Assembly: GCF_003732275.1 (NCBI RefSeq)
Contig: NZ_MOBM01000006.1
Location: 124,001 to 188,000, forward strand
From: Pseudomonas frederiksbergensis
GTDB lineage: Bacteria; Pseudomonadota; Gammaproteobacteria; Pseudomonadales; Pseudomonadaceae
Reading direction: 5' to 3'
Length of the DNA: 64,000 nucleotides
Each line of letters begins with the position of its first letter. Positions within the stretch are counted from its first letter, which is position 1. Positions 45,668 through 54,067 of the stretch are shown piece by piece. The position numbers were made by a program, and so were the translations under genes. The notes beneath the pieces are model-generated. The model had not been told where the DNA came from. It did no database searches and saw nothing but the letters and a program-made list of their open reading frames with translations.

Positions 45668-47103
45668 AGAATCGGTGAAATAAGCCGGGCGATCCGCATG
45701 CCGATCTGTTGCAGGCGGTGGGTCTCCCGGCCTTCTTCTTTGGCGATCTCGTGAGCCTGGGCGAAGTCATCGTTGAGCATCTGTTCCACTTCGGCAGCAA
45801 ACGCACTGTCGACCGTCAGCAACATCACTTCGAAATTCAGCCGGAACGAACGGTTGTCCATATTGGCGCTGCCAACGGCGCTGATTTCGCTGTCGATCAG
45901 CACCACTTTCTGATGCATGAACCCCGGCTGGTAACGGAACAAGCGCACGCCAGCACGTACCGCTTCGAAGGCGTAAAGGCTGGAAGCGGCGTAGACGATC
46001 CGGTGATCCGGCCGCGACGGCAACAATATCCGTACATCCACACCGCGCAACACGGCCAGTCGCAACGCGGCGAATACCGCTTCGTCGGGAATGAAGTAAG
46101 GGCTGGTGATCCACACCCGTTCCGTCGCCGCATGGATGGCTTCGACGAAGAATAGTGAGCAGGTTTCGTAGGAATCTGCCGGGCCGCTGGCCAGCAATTG
46201 GCAGAGCACGCCGTCGTCCGGATAAACCTCCGGCAGGATCAGCGGCGGTAGCGAACGGGCCGCCCAGAACCAGTCTTCGGCAAAGGACTCTTGCATGCAG
46301 GCCACCACCGGCCCGCGCACTTGCACGTGGGTGTCACGCCATGGCGCCAGGGGCGGCTTCTCGCCCATGTATTCGTCGCCGACGTTGAGCCCGCCGACAA
46401 AACCGACAATCCCGTCGACCACTACGATCTTGCGATGGTTGCGGAAATTGACCTGAAAGCGGTTGAGCCAGCCGCTGCGGGTGGCGAAGGCTTTGACCTC
46501 GATACCGGCATCGCGCAACGGTTGCACATAACCATGGGGCAGGGTGTGGCTGCCAATGCGGTCGTAGAGTAAGTAAATCGCCACGCCCTCCGCAGCTTTC
46601 TTGGTCAGCAAGGTGTGCAGGCGTTGGCCGAGGCGGTCATCATGGATGATGAAGAACTGGATCAACACCGCTTGCCGGGCGTTGCTGATGGCGTCGAAAA
46701 TCGCATCGAAGGTGGGTTGGCCGTCGATCAGCAAGCGCACGTCGTTATTCGCCAGACACGGCATGCGTCCCAGTTTCGGCATGGCCCTCAAGGACGCGTA
46801 GGCACTGGACGCACGAGCAGCCAGTGCCTCTTCTACCCAGGGACGCCAGTTCAGCTCGGAGATTGCCTTGCGCATTTCCTCGTTGGCTTGCCGTCGGGCC
46901 TTGATATAGCCATCGAAGGTGCTGCGGCCGAACACCAGATAGGGGATAAGCGTGAGGTAGGGAATGAACAGCAGTGACAGAGCCCAGGCGATCGAGCCTT
47001 GAGCGGTCCGAACGGTCAATACGGCATGGATGGCGGCAATCGAGCCCAGCGTGTGCAGCAGAGCGATCAGATAACCGAAAACATGCGGTCCAAAATAATC
47101 CAT
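45664..47103 (-). CDS. cls: cardiolipin synthase
   Basis: A 479-residue enzyme of the phospholipase D superfamily making cardiolipin in the inner membrane. Two N-terminal hydrophobic segments ([36 protein letters not shown]) are followed by two HKD motifs: [19 protein letters not shown] and [21 protein letters not shown] in part. Start ATG at 47103 has AAGG 8 bases upstream; a TTG nine codons earlier is in frame but less likely. It converges on cfa with overlapping stops. Confidence 0.95.
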   Translation of the reverse strand: MDYFGPHVFGYLIALLHTLGSIAAIHAVLTVRTAQGSIAWALSLLFIPYLTLIPYLVFGRSTFDGYIKARRQANEEMRKAISELNWRPWVEEALAARASSAYASLRAMPKLGRMPCLANNDVRLLIDGQPTFDAIFDAISNARQAVLIQFFIIHDDRLGQRLHTLLTKKAAEGVAIYLLYDRIGSHTLPHGYVQPLRDAGIEVKAFATRSGWLNRFQVNFRNHRKIVVVDGIVGFVGGLNVGDEYMGEKPPLAPWRDTHVQVRGPVVACMQESFAEDWFWAARSLPPLILPEVYPDDGVLCQLLASGPADSYETCSLFFVEAIHAATERVWITSPYFIPDEAVFAALRLAVLRGVDVRILLPSRPDHRIVYAASSLYAFEAVRAGVRLFRYQPGFMHQKVVLIDSEISAVGSANMDNRSFRLNFEVMLLTVDSAFAAEVEQMLNDDFAQAHEIAKEEGRETHRLQQIGMRIARLISPIL

Positions 47104-47234
47104 GGGGCAGCCTTGCTCCTGAAGATTCAATGCTTAACAGACCATGTTCCGGGCAGAATGTCGCTATTTAATTGGCCCATGAACCGAAGCCCGTGGCTGA
47201 CGTCTAACGGCCACTAATGATCAGGAGTTACTCG

Positions 47235-47756
47235 ATGAACGTTCGTCTGCTGGGTTTGGCCATTGCGTTTGGTTTGGCACTTCCTGTGGCTGCTCAGGCG
47301 CAGATGTTGCAACCGGGTTTGTGGGAAATGACTTCAAGCAACATGAAGGTCGATGACCAGAACCTGCCCGATCTTCAACTGATTCTCGGCCAGATACAGA
47401 GTCAGATGACCCCTGAACAGCGCGCTCAGCTGGAGAAGCAGGGCATTACCATGGGCGGCAAAGGGATTCGGGCTTGCCTGACGCCTGAGCAGGTGAAGAC
47501 AGACAACATTCCGCTGACGGACCCACAATCGGGCTGCAAGCAGCAAATCACCGAACGTACCGGCAACCAGTGGAAATTCCGTTTCAGCTGTCCGAAAGCG
47601 CAAGGTGCCGGTGTCGCCACATTCCTCAGCGATCGTGAGTTCACCACCAAGGTCAACGGCACTTTCAACGCCACCGGCATTCAGCAGAAGGGTAGCCTCG
47701 ATACTCGCGCTGTGTGGCTGGGACAGGATTGCGGCACAGTGAAGCCTAGGGCCTAA
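47235..47756 (+). CDS. DUF3617 periplasmic protein
   Basis: A 173-residue secreted protein. Signal peptide MNVRLLGLAIAFGLALPVAA with cleavage after AQA; the mature part has the DUF3617 pattern: QPGLWEMTSSNMKVD, a Gln-rich helix, GIRACLTPEQV, DPQSGCKQQITERTGNQWKF, then FSCPKAQGAG. Four Cys could form two disulfides in the periplasm. AGGAG 7 bases before ATG 47235 sets the start; an in-frame ATG at 47217 lies before it. Divergent from cls. Function unknown. A REP doublet follows its stop. Confidence 0.85.
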   Translation: MNVRLLGLAIAFGLALPVAAQAQMLQPGLWEMTSSNMKVDDQNLPDLQLILGQIQSQMTPEQRAQLEKQGITMGGKGIRACLTPEQVKTDNIPLTDPQSGCKQQITERTGNQWKFRFSCPKAQGAGVATFLSDREFTTKVNGTFNATGIQQKGSLDTRAVWLGQDCGTVKPRA

Positions 47757-47760
47757 AGCA

Positions 47761-47823
47761 TCGCGAGCAGGCTCGCTCCCACAAGGTCATACGCGATCCC
47801 TGTGGGAGCGAGCCTGCTCGCGA
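47761..47823. repeat. REP doublet (REPIN), short spacer, perfect arms
   Basis: Perfect 23-bp inverted arms, 47761-47783 and 47801-47823, around only 17 bases. It sits in the convergent gap between the DUF3617 gene and the end of the Zur operon and could terminate transcription from both sides. Confidence 0.9.
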
Positions 47824-47833
47824 AGGCATTCGC

Positions 47834-48736
47834 TCAGACGCCTCCAGTCTTGGGTGGACCCAACAATTCACACACCGCCTCAATCCCTTTCTCCCCGAAG
47901 TCCTCTCCGCTGCCGCTGCGCATACTGACAAATCCGCCTTCCTTTTCCTTCTCTCCCACTACCAACAGATACGGCACTTTCTGGCTGTGCTGGCGAATCT
48001 TGTGGCTGATTTTCTCGTTACGCAGATCCGAGTTGGCCCGCAGTTCGCGGCGGCGCAGGGCCTGGGTCACCGAGTGCGCATAAGCGGTCTGACGTTCATC
48101 GATGTTCACGACCATCACCTGTGGCGGCGCTCGCCAGGTGTCCAGCTCCTGTTGGCTGGACCAGCACGTGCCGTAGATCCGTTGCTGCGACGTGCCGCTG
48201 ATATGGTCCAGAGTGAATGCTTGCAATACCTTGGTGGCGGGAACATGCGGGCCTTCAGCGAAACTTTCAAAATCCCCCAAGCGATACAGCGATAACCGTT
48301 CGGTTGACGTCGCCCGGGGGGCTGTTGCCCGTCGGATCGAATGATTGGTCGCCGCCAGTGCACGCATGCGCGCTTCGATAACTGGCAGTTCGGCCAGAGT
48401 TAAAGAGCGCTGGAAAGCAAACTCATAAAAGAAACCATCACCCAGCGACGATCCGGCTCGCAATTGCGCATTCGGATGGAGCTGTTTGACGGACATGGCC
48501 AGCATCAGCGCGCAGGAACGGCGAAGGATCTCCAGGCCATCGGGTTCCTGGGGCGTGACGATACTGACCCGGGCATCGCCTTCGATCAGGAACCCACAGT
48601 CCACCAATACGCCGTCGACCCGGCCGGCCACCGCCGCGTTAGCCAACCCGAGACTGATGCTTGCGGCAACTTCATACACAGTCAGCGGCTGATCGTACTC
48701 ACGCAATGAACCATCGGGCAGGGTGATATGGATCAT
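47834..48736 (-). CDS. threonyl-tRNA synthetase-like protein lacking the catalytic core
   Basis: A 300-residue ThrRS relative, where the true enzyme has about 640. Residues 1-61 are a TGS domain (MIHITLPDGSLREYDQPLTV). Residues 62-200 match the editing domain, but the editing residues are mostly lost: the CAHLLGH region reads CALMLAM (75-81) and the Cys of the CRGPHVP motif is Ala160, leaving His164. At about residue 201 the sequence jumps from CWSSQQELDTW straight to the anticodon-binding domain (VMVVNIDERQTAYAH, SDLRNEKISHKIRQHSQKVP). The zinc-binding catalytic domain, about 300 residues, is absent without a frameshift. It is last in the Zur operon. A tRNA-binding or regulatory role is likely, not aminoacylation. 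Confidence 0.85.
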   Translation of the reverse strand: MIHITLPDGSLREYDQPLTVYEVAASISLGLANAAVAGRVDGVLVDCGFLIEGDARVSIVTPQEPDGLEILRRSCALMLAMSVKQLHPNAQLRAGSSLGDGFFYEFAFQRSLTLAELPVIEARMRALAATNHSIRRATAPRATSTERLSLYRLGDFESFAEGPHVPATKVLQAFTLDHISGTSQQRIYGTCWSSQQELDTWRAPPQVMVVNIDERQTAYAHSVTQALRRRELRANSDLRNEKISHKIRQHSQKVPYLLVVGEKEKEGGFVSMRSGSGEDFGEKGIEAVCELLGPPKTGGV

Positions 48737-48770
48737 GATCGGTGTTCTCGAATATTTTCGACAACGAGCG

Positions 48771-50108
48771 CTAGCGCATAAACCGTAGGGCTAAACCCTG
48801 GCAGCTGTCATTTAGACGTTCGTCGTGCCAGGCAATTTGCCCCGACACGACCGTAGTGCTGACGCTGTGGCGAAAGCGATGGTGGGTGAAGGGCGTCCAG
48901 CCGCATTGAGAGAGGATCGGTTGCCGGGAAACGGCAAGGCCATCGGGCTCGGGTTTGATCAACACCAGGTCGGCCCAGTAGCCTTCGCGCAGGTAGCCGC
49001 GGTCGGGGATGGCAAACAGATCGGCGACCCGGTGACTGGTCTTGGCCACGAGGGTGGTGATCGGCAATATCTCATCGGACACCAGCTCCAGCAACGCGGG
49101 CAGGGCGTGTTGCACCAACGGCAAACCGGACGGCGCCTGGTTGTAGGGCCGCTGTTTTTCGGCCCAGGTATGAGGCGCGTGATCACTGCCGATCACATCC
49201 AGTCGATTGCTCAACAATGCTTTGCGCAAGGCATCGCGGTCGGCCTGAGTCTTGATCGCCGGGTTGCACTTGATGAGGTTACCAAGGCTCGGGTAGTCGC
49301 GATCATCGAACAGCAAGTGATGCAGGCAGACTTCGGCGGTGATGCGTTTCTGTGTCAGCGGCTGGTCTTCGAACAGCGCCAGTTCGCGGGCCGTGCTCAA
49401 GTGTAAAACGTGAAGTCGGGTGCCGTGTCGCCTGGCCAGATCAACGGCCATTGAGGAGGAGCGAAAGCACGCTTCGGCGTTGCGGATCAGCGGGTGAGCG
49501 GCGGACGGAAGGTGCTCGCCGAACAGCTCTCGCAGATTCGCAGCATTGGCTTCGATGCTGGGTGTGTGTTCGCAGTGAGCCAACAAAATGGTCGGCACCT
49601 CGGCGAAGAGTCGCTCGAGTATCCGTGGATCGTCCACCAGCATGTTGCCGGTGGAGGCGCCCATGAACACTTTGACCCCGGCCACCTCGCAAGGATTGAG
49701 CGCGGCAACCGTGTCGAGATTGTCGTTGCTCACGCCGAAATGAAAACCGTAATTGGCCACTGAACTCGTCGCCGCTCGACGCTTCTTGTCGGCCAGTGCG
49801 GCGAGGGTCAGGGTGGCCGGGGAGGTGTTGGGCATGTCCATGAAACTGGTGATACCGCCAGCCACTGCCGCTCTGGATTCGGTATGGAAACTGCCCTTGT
49901 CTGGAGCTCCGGGATCGCGGAAATGCACCTGATCATCGATCATGCCCGGCAGCAGCCATTGGCCGTTGGCGTCGATTTCCACGGTGGCCGTTTCACCTTC
50001 GATGCTGCTGGCGATCTTGACGATGCGACCGTGGCTTACCAGCAAATCACCGTCGAATTCACGACCTTCATTGACCAGCCGGGCATTGCGAATCAGCACG
50101 CTGCTCAT
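48771..50108 (-). CDS. pyrC2: dihydroorotase paralogue of the zinc-starvation operon
   Basis: A 445-residue amidohydrolase of the PyrC type (COG0044), converting carbamoyl aspartate to dihydroorotate. Metal-site parts are Lys in GVKVFMGAS, His in LLAHCEH and LHVLHLST, and Asp in GSDHAPHT. The usual HxH of strand 1 is QVH here (MIDDQVHFRDPG), so one zinc ligand is replaced by Gln. In P. aeruginosa the same operon encodes PyrQ, a spare dihydroorotase used in zinc limitation. It lies 2 bases from the gamma-carbonic-anhydrase gene and 34 bases before the ThrRS-like gene. Confidence 0.88.
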   Translation of the reverse strand: MSSVLIRNARLVNEGREFDGDLLVSHGRIVKIASSIEGETATVEIDANGQWLLPGMIDDQVHFRDPGAPDKGSFHTESRAAVAGGITSFMDMPNTSPATLTLAALADKKRRAATSSVANYGFHFGVSNDNLDTVAALNPCEVAGVKVFMGASTGNMLVDDPRILERLFAEVPTILLAHCEHTPSIEANAANLRELFGEHLPSAAHPLIRNAEACFRSSSMAVDLARRHGTRLHVLHLSTARELALFEDQPLTQKRITAEVCLHHLLFDDRDYPSLGNLIKCNPAIKTQADRDALRKALLSNRLDVIGSDHAPHTWAEKQRPYNQAPSGLPLVQHALPALLELVSDEILPITTLVAKTSHRVADLFAIPDRGYLREGYWADLVLIKPEPDGLAVSRQPILSQCGWTPFTHHRFRHSVSTTVVSGQIAWHDERLNDSCQGLALRFMR

Positions 50109-50110
50109 GG

Positions 50111-50671
50111 TCAGAACTCGTTTTGCAAGGCTTTGTAGCCCCGCACCAGATCGACATTGGTGCGCGCCACGTCCTCGGAAAACTCCGAGGCGCTGACGCT
50201 CACCGGTGCGAACTGCGACAGGTCAGTGTTGGGGCCGATGCGCGTGGTGGAGGGCACGTAGAAGTCTTCAGGCAAGTCACGACCGTCGACCACCGAGTTG
50301 TGCCGCACCACGCAACCGTCGCCCACCGCGCAGTTGAACAGCACGCTGTTGAATCCGATGAATACTCGGTTACCGACAGTGCAGGGGCCATGCACGATGG
50401 AGCGGTGGGCAATGGAGCTGAACTTGCCGATGGTCACTGCCGCGCCGGACTTGGAGTGAATCACCACGCCATCCTGGATGTTCGAATTGGCACCGATGGT
50501 GATCGCTTCCATCTCGCCCGATTCATCCACCTCATCGGCGCGAATCACCGCGTACGGACCGACGAACACGTTCTCGCCGATCACCACTTTGCCGCAGATG
50601 ATGGCGGTTTTATCCACGTACGCCGACTCCGCAATCAACGGCAGATCACCGGAAGGATTCTTGCGGATCAT
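50111..50671 (-). CDS. gamma-class carbonic anhydrase-like hexapeptide protein
   Basis: A 186-residue left-handed beta-helix protein (IICGKVVIGENVFVGPYAVI, then ITIGANSNIQDGVVIHS, KFSSIAHRSIVHGPCTVG). His residues in VVIHS, IAHRS and IVHGP correspond to the three metal ligands of Cam-type enzymes; these can use iron or cobalt as well as zinc. The C-terminal helix (SEFSEDVARTNVDLVRGYKAL) is typical. In the P. aeruginosa cluster a gene of this family (PA5540) sits in the same place. It would back up zinc-only beta-carbonic anhydrases. Its start overlaps the znuA stop. Confidence 0.85.
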   Translation of the reverse strand: MIRKNPSGDLPLIAESAYVDKTAIICGKVVIGENVFVGPYAVIRADEVDESGEMEAITIGANSNIQDGVVIHSKSGAAVTIGKFSSIAHRSIVHGPCTVGNRVFIGFNSVLFNCAVGDGCVVRHNSVVDGRDLPEDFYVPSTTRIGPNTDLSQFAPVSVSASEFSEDVARTNVDLVRGYKALQNEF

Positions 50672-51543
50672 GGCTTGCTCAACGCCTCATACAGGGTGTT
50701 GAGGTTGTATTCGAACAACCCGGCGAACGTGCTGGCCGGGCCGGTCGCCGCGAGGGCATCGGAGTACAGCGTGCCGCCGATATGCGCGCCGCTTTCATCG
50801 GCGATTTGCTTGAGCAGGCGTGCGTCCTTGATGTTTTCCATGAATACCGCTTTGACCTTGGCCTGACGGATCTGCGTGATCAGCGCAGCGACTTCGGTGG
50901 CCGACGGTTCGCGTTCGGTGGACAGTCCTTGAGGTGCCATGAAGTCGATGCCGTAAGCCTGACCGAGATAGCCGAAGGCGTCATGGGAGGTCACGATTTT
51001 GCGACTACCCGGCGGCAGCGAACCGAGCTTGGCTTTGGCCTTGGCGAGCAGGGCGTAGATCTTTTTCAGGTAGGCCTGGCTGTTGTGTTCGTAGTCGGTC
51101 CTGTTGGCAGGGTCGGCGGCGATCAGCGCTTTGGTGATGTTGCTGATGTACAACTCGGTGTTCGCCAGGTTGTGCCAGGCGTGTGGGTCGGGAATGGTTT
51201 CGCCGTCTTCATCCAGCGAGCGTGGAATGACACCGTGGCTGGCACTGATGACCGCAGCTTTGGTCTCGGTGCTGGTCACCAGACGGTCCAGCCATGGCTC
51301 GAAACCTAGCCCGTTCTTGATAATCAGTTTGGCTTTGAGCAGTGCCTTTGCATCGTCTGGAGTGGGTTCGTAGGTATGGGCATCGGCGTCCGGTCCGACC
51401 ATGTTGGTGATCTGGATATGGTCGCCGCCGACCTGATGAGTCATGTCGGCGAGGATGCTGAAGCTGGTGACTACCTGGAGTTTTTCCGCGGCAGACAACG
51501 ACATCGACAGCATCAAACTGAACAGCACGAGTAAAGCGCGCAT
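50668..51543 (-). CDS. znuA: zinc ABC transporter periplasmic binding protein (ZnuA-like)
   Basis: A 291-residue cluster A-I metal-binding protein. Signal peptide MRALLVLFSLMLSMSLSAA. Ligand His residues are in DAHTYEPTP, DPHAWHNL and SHDAFGYLGQAYG, with Asp in LYSDALA. The long His-rich loop of classical ZnuA is absent; the segment after PRSLDEDGE is short. GAGGTG lies 7 bases before the ATG at 51543; a much longer open frame covering znuB is a shadow. It delivers metal to the ZnuB channel encoded next to it. Zinc is favoured by the Zur context, but manganese relatives look similar. Confidence 0.85.
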   Translation of the reverse strand: MRALLVLFSLMLSMSLSAAEKLQVVTSFSILADMTHQVGGDHIQITNMVGPDADAHTYEPTPDDAKALLKAKLIIKNGLGFEPWLDRLVTSTETKAAVISASHGVIPRSLDEDGETIPDPHAWHNLANTELYISNITKALIAADPANRTDYEHNSQAYLKKIYALLAKAKAKLGSLPPGSRKIVTSHDAFGYLGQAYGIDFMAPQGLSTEREPSATEVAALITQIRQAKVKAVFMENIKDARLLKQIADESGAHIGGTLYSDALAATGPASTFAGLFEYNLNTLYEALSKP

Positions 51544-51554
51544 CGGGCAACACC

Positions 51555-52424
51555 TCATTGGGATGTGAGCAAAGGCGGGCGGCGCAGCAAACCATGCACC
51601 GGACCGAACACCACGGACAGCAAATACAAAGCGCCAGCCACCAGCACGATCGCCGGGCCGCTGGGCAGTGAGTAGTAAAACGACAGCAACAATCCGAGCC
51701 AGACCGAGAGGCAGCCGAGTAGTGCGGCGATGACCATCAGTACCGGCAAGCGCCGGCTCCAGAAGCGAGACGCAGCGGCTGGCAACATCATCAAACCGAC
51801 CACCATCAGGGCGCCGATGGCCTGGAAGCCGATCACCAGGTTCAGCACCACCAAGGTCAGAAATACCCCATGAGCCAGAGGCCCGAGGCGGCTGACGGTT
51901 TGCAGGAAAAGCGGGTCGAGGGTGTCCAGTAACAGGGGTTTGTAGATGAGGAGCATGGCGAACAGGCTGAAGCCCGAGACCCAAATCATGCCGGTCAAAG
52001 TAGGCTCGTCGACCGCGAGCGCCGAGCCAAACAATAGGTGCAACAGGTCCAGTCGCTTGCCGGCGATACCGAGGATCAGCACGCCGCTGGCCAACGATAT
52101 CGGGTAGATCGCGGCCAGGCTCGCGTCTTCCCGCAGGCCGGTGCGACGGGTGATCCAGGCCGCCAGTCCGGCCATACTCAGGCCAGCGCCGAGGCCACCG
52201 ATGGTCAGCGCGGGCAGACTCAACCCGGCGAACCAGAAGCCCAATGCGGCGCCCGGCAAGATGCCGTGAGCCACCGCGTCGCCGATCAGGCTCATGCGCC
52301 GCAGGATCAGAAACACCCCAAGCGGAGCGGTGCTGCACGCCAGAACGAGACCCCCAAGCAACGCCCGGCGCATGAATACGAATTCGTGGAACGGTTGCCA
52401 AAGCTGAGCGGCAGCGATCATCAA
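51555..52424 (-). CDS. znuB: zinc ABC transporter permease (ZnuB-like)
   Basis: A 289-residue inner-membrane permease of the ABC-3 metal family with eight or nine hydrophobic segments, for example ALLGGLVLACSTAPLGVFLI and ALMVVGLMMLPAAASRFW. The motif LIGDAVAHGILPGAALGFW is the family signature facing the ATPase. It overlaps znuC by 4 bases and is 11 bases from znuA. A second znuABC set probably exists elsewhere in the genome (PA5498-5501-like); this one belongs to the starvation operon. Confidence 0.88.
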   Translation of the reverse strand: MMIAAAQLWQPFHEFVFMRRALLGGLVLACSTAPLGVFLILRRMSLIGDAVAHGILPGAALGFWFAGLSLPALTIGGLGAGLSMAGLAAWITRRTGLREDASLAAIYPISLASGVLILGIAGKRLDLLHLLFGSALAVDEPTLTGMIWVSGFSLFAMLLIYKPLLLDTLDPLFLQTVSRLGPLAHGVFLTLVVLNLVIGFQAIGALMVVGLMMLPAAASRFWSRRLPVLMVIAALLGCLSVWLGLLLSFYYSLPSGPAIVLVAGALYLLSVVFGPVHGLLRRPPLLTSQ

Positions 52425-53089
52425 GCCACCTGCGTCTGGGGTTGTTGGCGAATCAAATCGGTACTGGGACCGAGGACGCAGCCGCTGCTTTTGATCAGTA
52501 GGGCTTGTGGGATGTGTTGGCGCACGGCGGCCAGGTCATGACACACCACGACCAGGGTTCGACCTTCGGCATGCCAGGCGTGGATGTGTTTCCAGAGCAG
52601 CGCCTGGCCGAGTTCGTCGAGCGCGGCGTGGGGTTCGTCGAGCAACAACAAGGGGGCTTCGGCGAGACTCAACCGGGCGAGCAGGGCACGCTGCAATTCG
52701 CCTCCAGAGAGGGCCATCAATGGGCGATGTTCCAGGCCGGTCAGACACCAGTCTTCCAGCACAGACTTGAGGCGTTGGCTGCGAATCTCCGGAGCTTGTT
52801 TGCTGCCCCAGAAACCGGCGGCCACCAACTCTTGCAGACTGATGGGGAATTGCCGGTCCAGATGTTGTTGCTGAGGCAGGAACGAAAGGCCGCCTTTGCG
52901 TGGAACATCAATGATGACTTTTCCGGTCAGTGGTTTTTGCAGCCCGGCGATGACTTTCAGCAGGCTGCTTTTACCCGAGCCGTTGGCACCGATGACGGCG
53001 GTCAGACTTCCTTTGGGTAATTGGAAATCCACCGACGGAGTGAGCGGGTGACCGGGAGCGCCCCAGCGCAAGGCTTGGCATCGAATCAT
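52421..53089 (-). CDS. znuC: zinc ABC transporter ATPase (ZnuC-like)
   Basis: A 222-residue ABC ATPase: Walker A GANGSGKSS, signature LSGGELQRALLARLSL, Walker B LLLLDEPHAALD, and H-loop VVVCHDL. The start ATG at 53089 overlaps the folE2 stop as ATGA and has GGAGG 6 bases upstream; a TTG twelve bases earlier is the longer option. It energises uptake with ZnuB. Second gene of the Zur operon. Confidence 0.88.
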   Translation of the reverse strand: MIRCQALRWGAPGHPLTPSVDFQLPKGSLTAVIGANGSGKSSLLKVIAGLQKPLTGKVIIDVPRKGGLSFLPQQQHLDRQFPISLQELVAAGFWGSKQAPEIRSQRLKSVLEDWCLTGLEHRPLMALSGGELQRALLARLSLAEAPLLLLDEPHAALDELGQALLWKHIHAWHAEGRTLVVVCHDLAAVRQHIPQALLIKSSGCVLGPSTDLIRQQPQTQVA

Positions 53090-53982
53090 GCGGCCTCCCA
53101 ATTCCAGCGGCTTTCGGCAACGGCATCGTGGGCATGAAGACTTTCGGCGTGAACGACTCGCACATGAAAGGCGTTGATGCCCGGGGAGCGTTTCAGGGCC
53201 AGATTCAAGCGTCGAGCGGCGTCTTCGCAGAACATCAGGTTCTGTCCATTGGCCAGAGCGAAGGCTTGTTCGTCGGCGCGTTTCACGGCGGTTTGCACTG
53301 CGGTGCCGAGGGCTGCTTCCGCATCGTTGATCGCGGTGATCAGCGGCAGGTCATCCAGATAGTCGTCCAGACGCAGCTGCAATTGCGCATTGCTGCGTTG
53401 GCTATGGGGCGTGGCGACGATGCCTTTCGTGGAGCCGAGCCAAGCCAGAACGTCGGCGTGTTGCAGCGACTTGTTGGCAAAGTCATCAACGAATTGTTGC
53501 TGAATCAACTGCCGCGAAAGTGCTGCTGAGCACGGGCAGGTTGAGGAATAAGGAACGTCGATTTTTAGTTCCACGTGGAACATCGTGTTTTTCAAACTCG
53601 CTTCGATGCTCACCGGATAAGTTTTCCAACCGGCTAGCGGACTGATGAGCGCGGGTCTTTTGAGCAATAGTTCGGTGTGAATTTTTAGGTAAGCGTTGTG
53701 GGAAAGTCCTTCATGGGTTTCGAGAAAATTCTGCAAGACTCGCCGCAACAACGCCGGTGAAAGGTTTTCCTGCTCAAGCATTTCCAACGCTAGATACAGC
53801 CGCGACATATGGATGCCGCGCGCCTCTCCATCGTCGAGGCTAACGCCAGCGTCGGCCTTTGCGCCCAGTCGCTGGCCATCGAATAAAACAGGAAGAGCAA
53901 TGCCGCACATGCCCACCCAATCGAGTGGCAGGGCTTGGCGTGAGGCCTGCGCGGCGATATCCGGCAGAGTCAGCGCATTCAT
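53086..53982 (-). CDS. folE2: GTP cyclohydrolase IB (zinc-independent)
   Basis: A 298-residue enzyme that converts GTP to dihydroneopterin triphosphate, the first step of folate and queuosine supply. The FolE2 family uses metals other than zinc, so it replaces FolE when zinc is short. Hallmarks: STCPCSAALS with the catalytic Cys, HNAYLKIHTELLL, and MFCEDAARRLNLAL. Start at 53982 (MNALTLPDIAAQ) is preferred to an ATG at 53994, for N-terminal similarity and a TGGA 8 bases upstream. It is the first gene of the seven-gene operon, 32 bases from a perfect Zur box. Confidence 0.93.
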   Translation of the reverse strand: MNALTLPDIAAQASRQALPLDWVGMCGIALPVLFDGQRLGAKADAGVSLDDGEARGIHMSRLYLALEMLEQENLSPALLRRVLQNFLETHEGLSHNAYLKIHTELLLKRPALISPLAGWKTYPVSIEASLKNTMFHVELKIDVPYSSTCPCSAALSRQLIQQQFVDDFANKSLQHADVLAWLGSTKGIVATPHSQRSNAQLQLRLDDYLDDLPLITAINDAEAALGTAVQTAVKRADEQAFALANGQNLMFCEDAARRLNLALKRSPGINAFHVRVVHAESLHAHDAVAESRWNWEAA

Positions 53983-54013
53983 GAGCAGGTCCATCGTGGG
54001 AGTTGATTTGGCA

Positions 54014-54028
54014 TGTTATATTATAACA
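54014..54028. promoter_or_regulatory. Zur box controlling folE2 operon and amiA
   Basis: TGTTATA-T-TATAACA, a perfect 15-bp palindrome, is the only strong element in the 85-base gap between two divergent zinc-stress genes. It matches the Zur consensus of pseudomonads. With zinc, Zur would repress both directions. Confidence 0.9.
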
Positions 54029-54067
54029 ATCAAATCGACGATGCCTTTTTCATGAACGGGCTTTCAC

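Noticed and set aside
47834..48736. ThrRS-like gene as a pseudogene
   Set aside because: No frameshift or stop; the junction is clean, the C-terminal domain is well kept and the gene is in an operon. Deletion of a domain is a better description.
50668..52401. 577-codon frame extending znuA upstream through znuB
   Set aside because: The upstream part is another frame of znuB; the signal peptide and ribosome binding site fix znuA at 51543.
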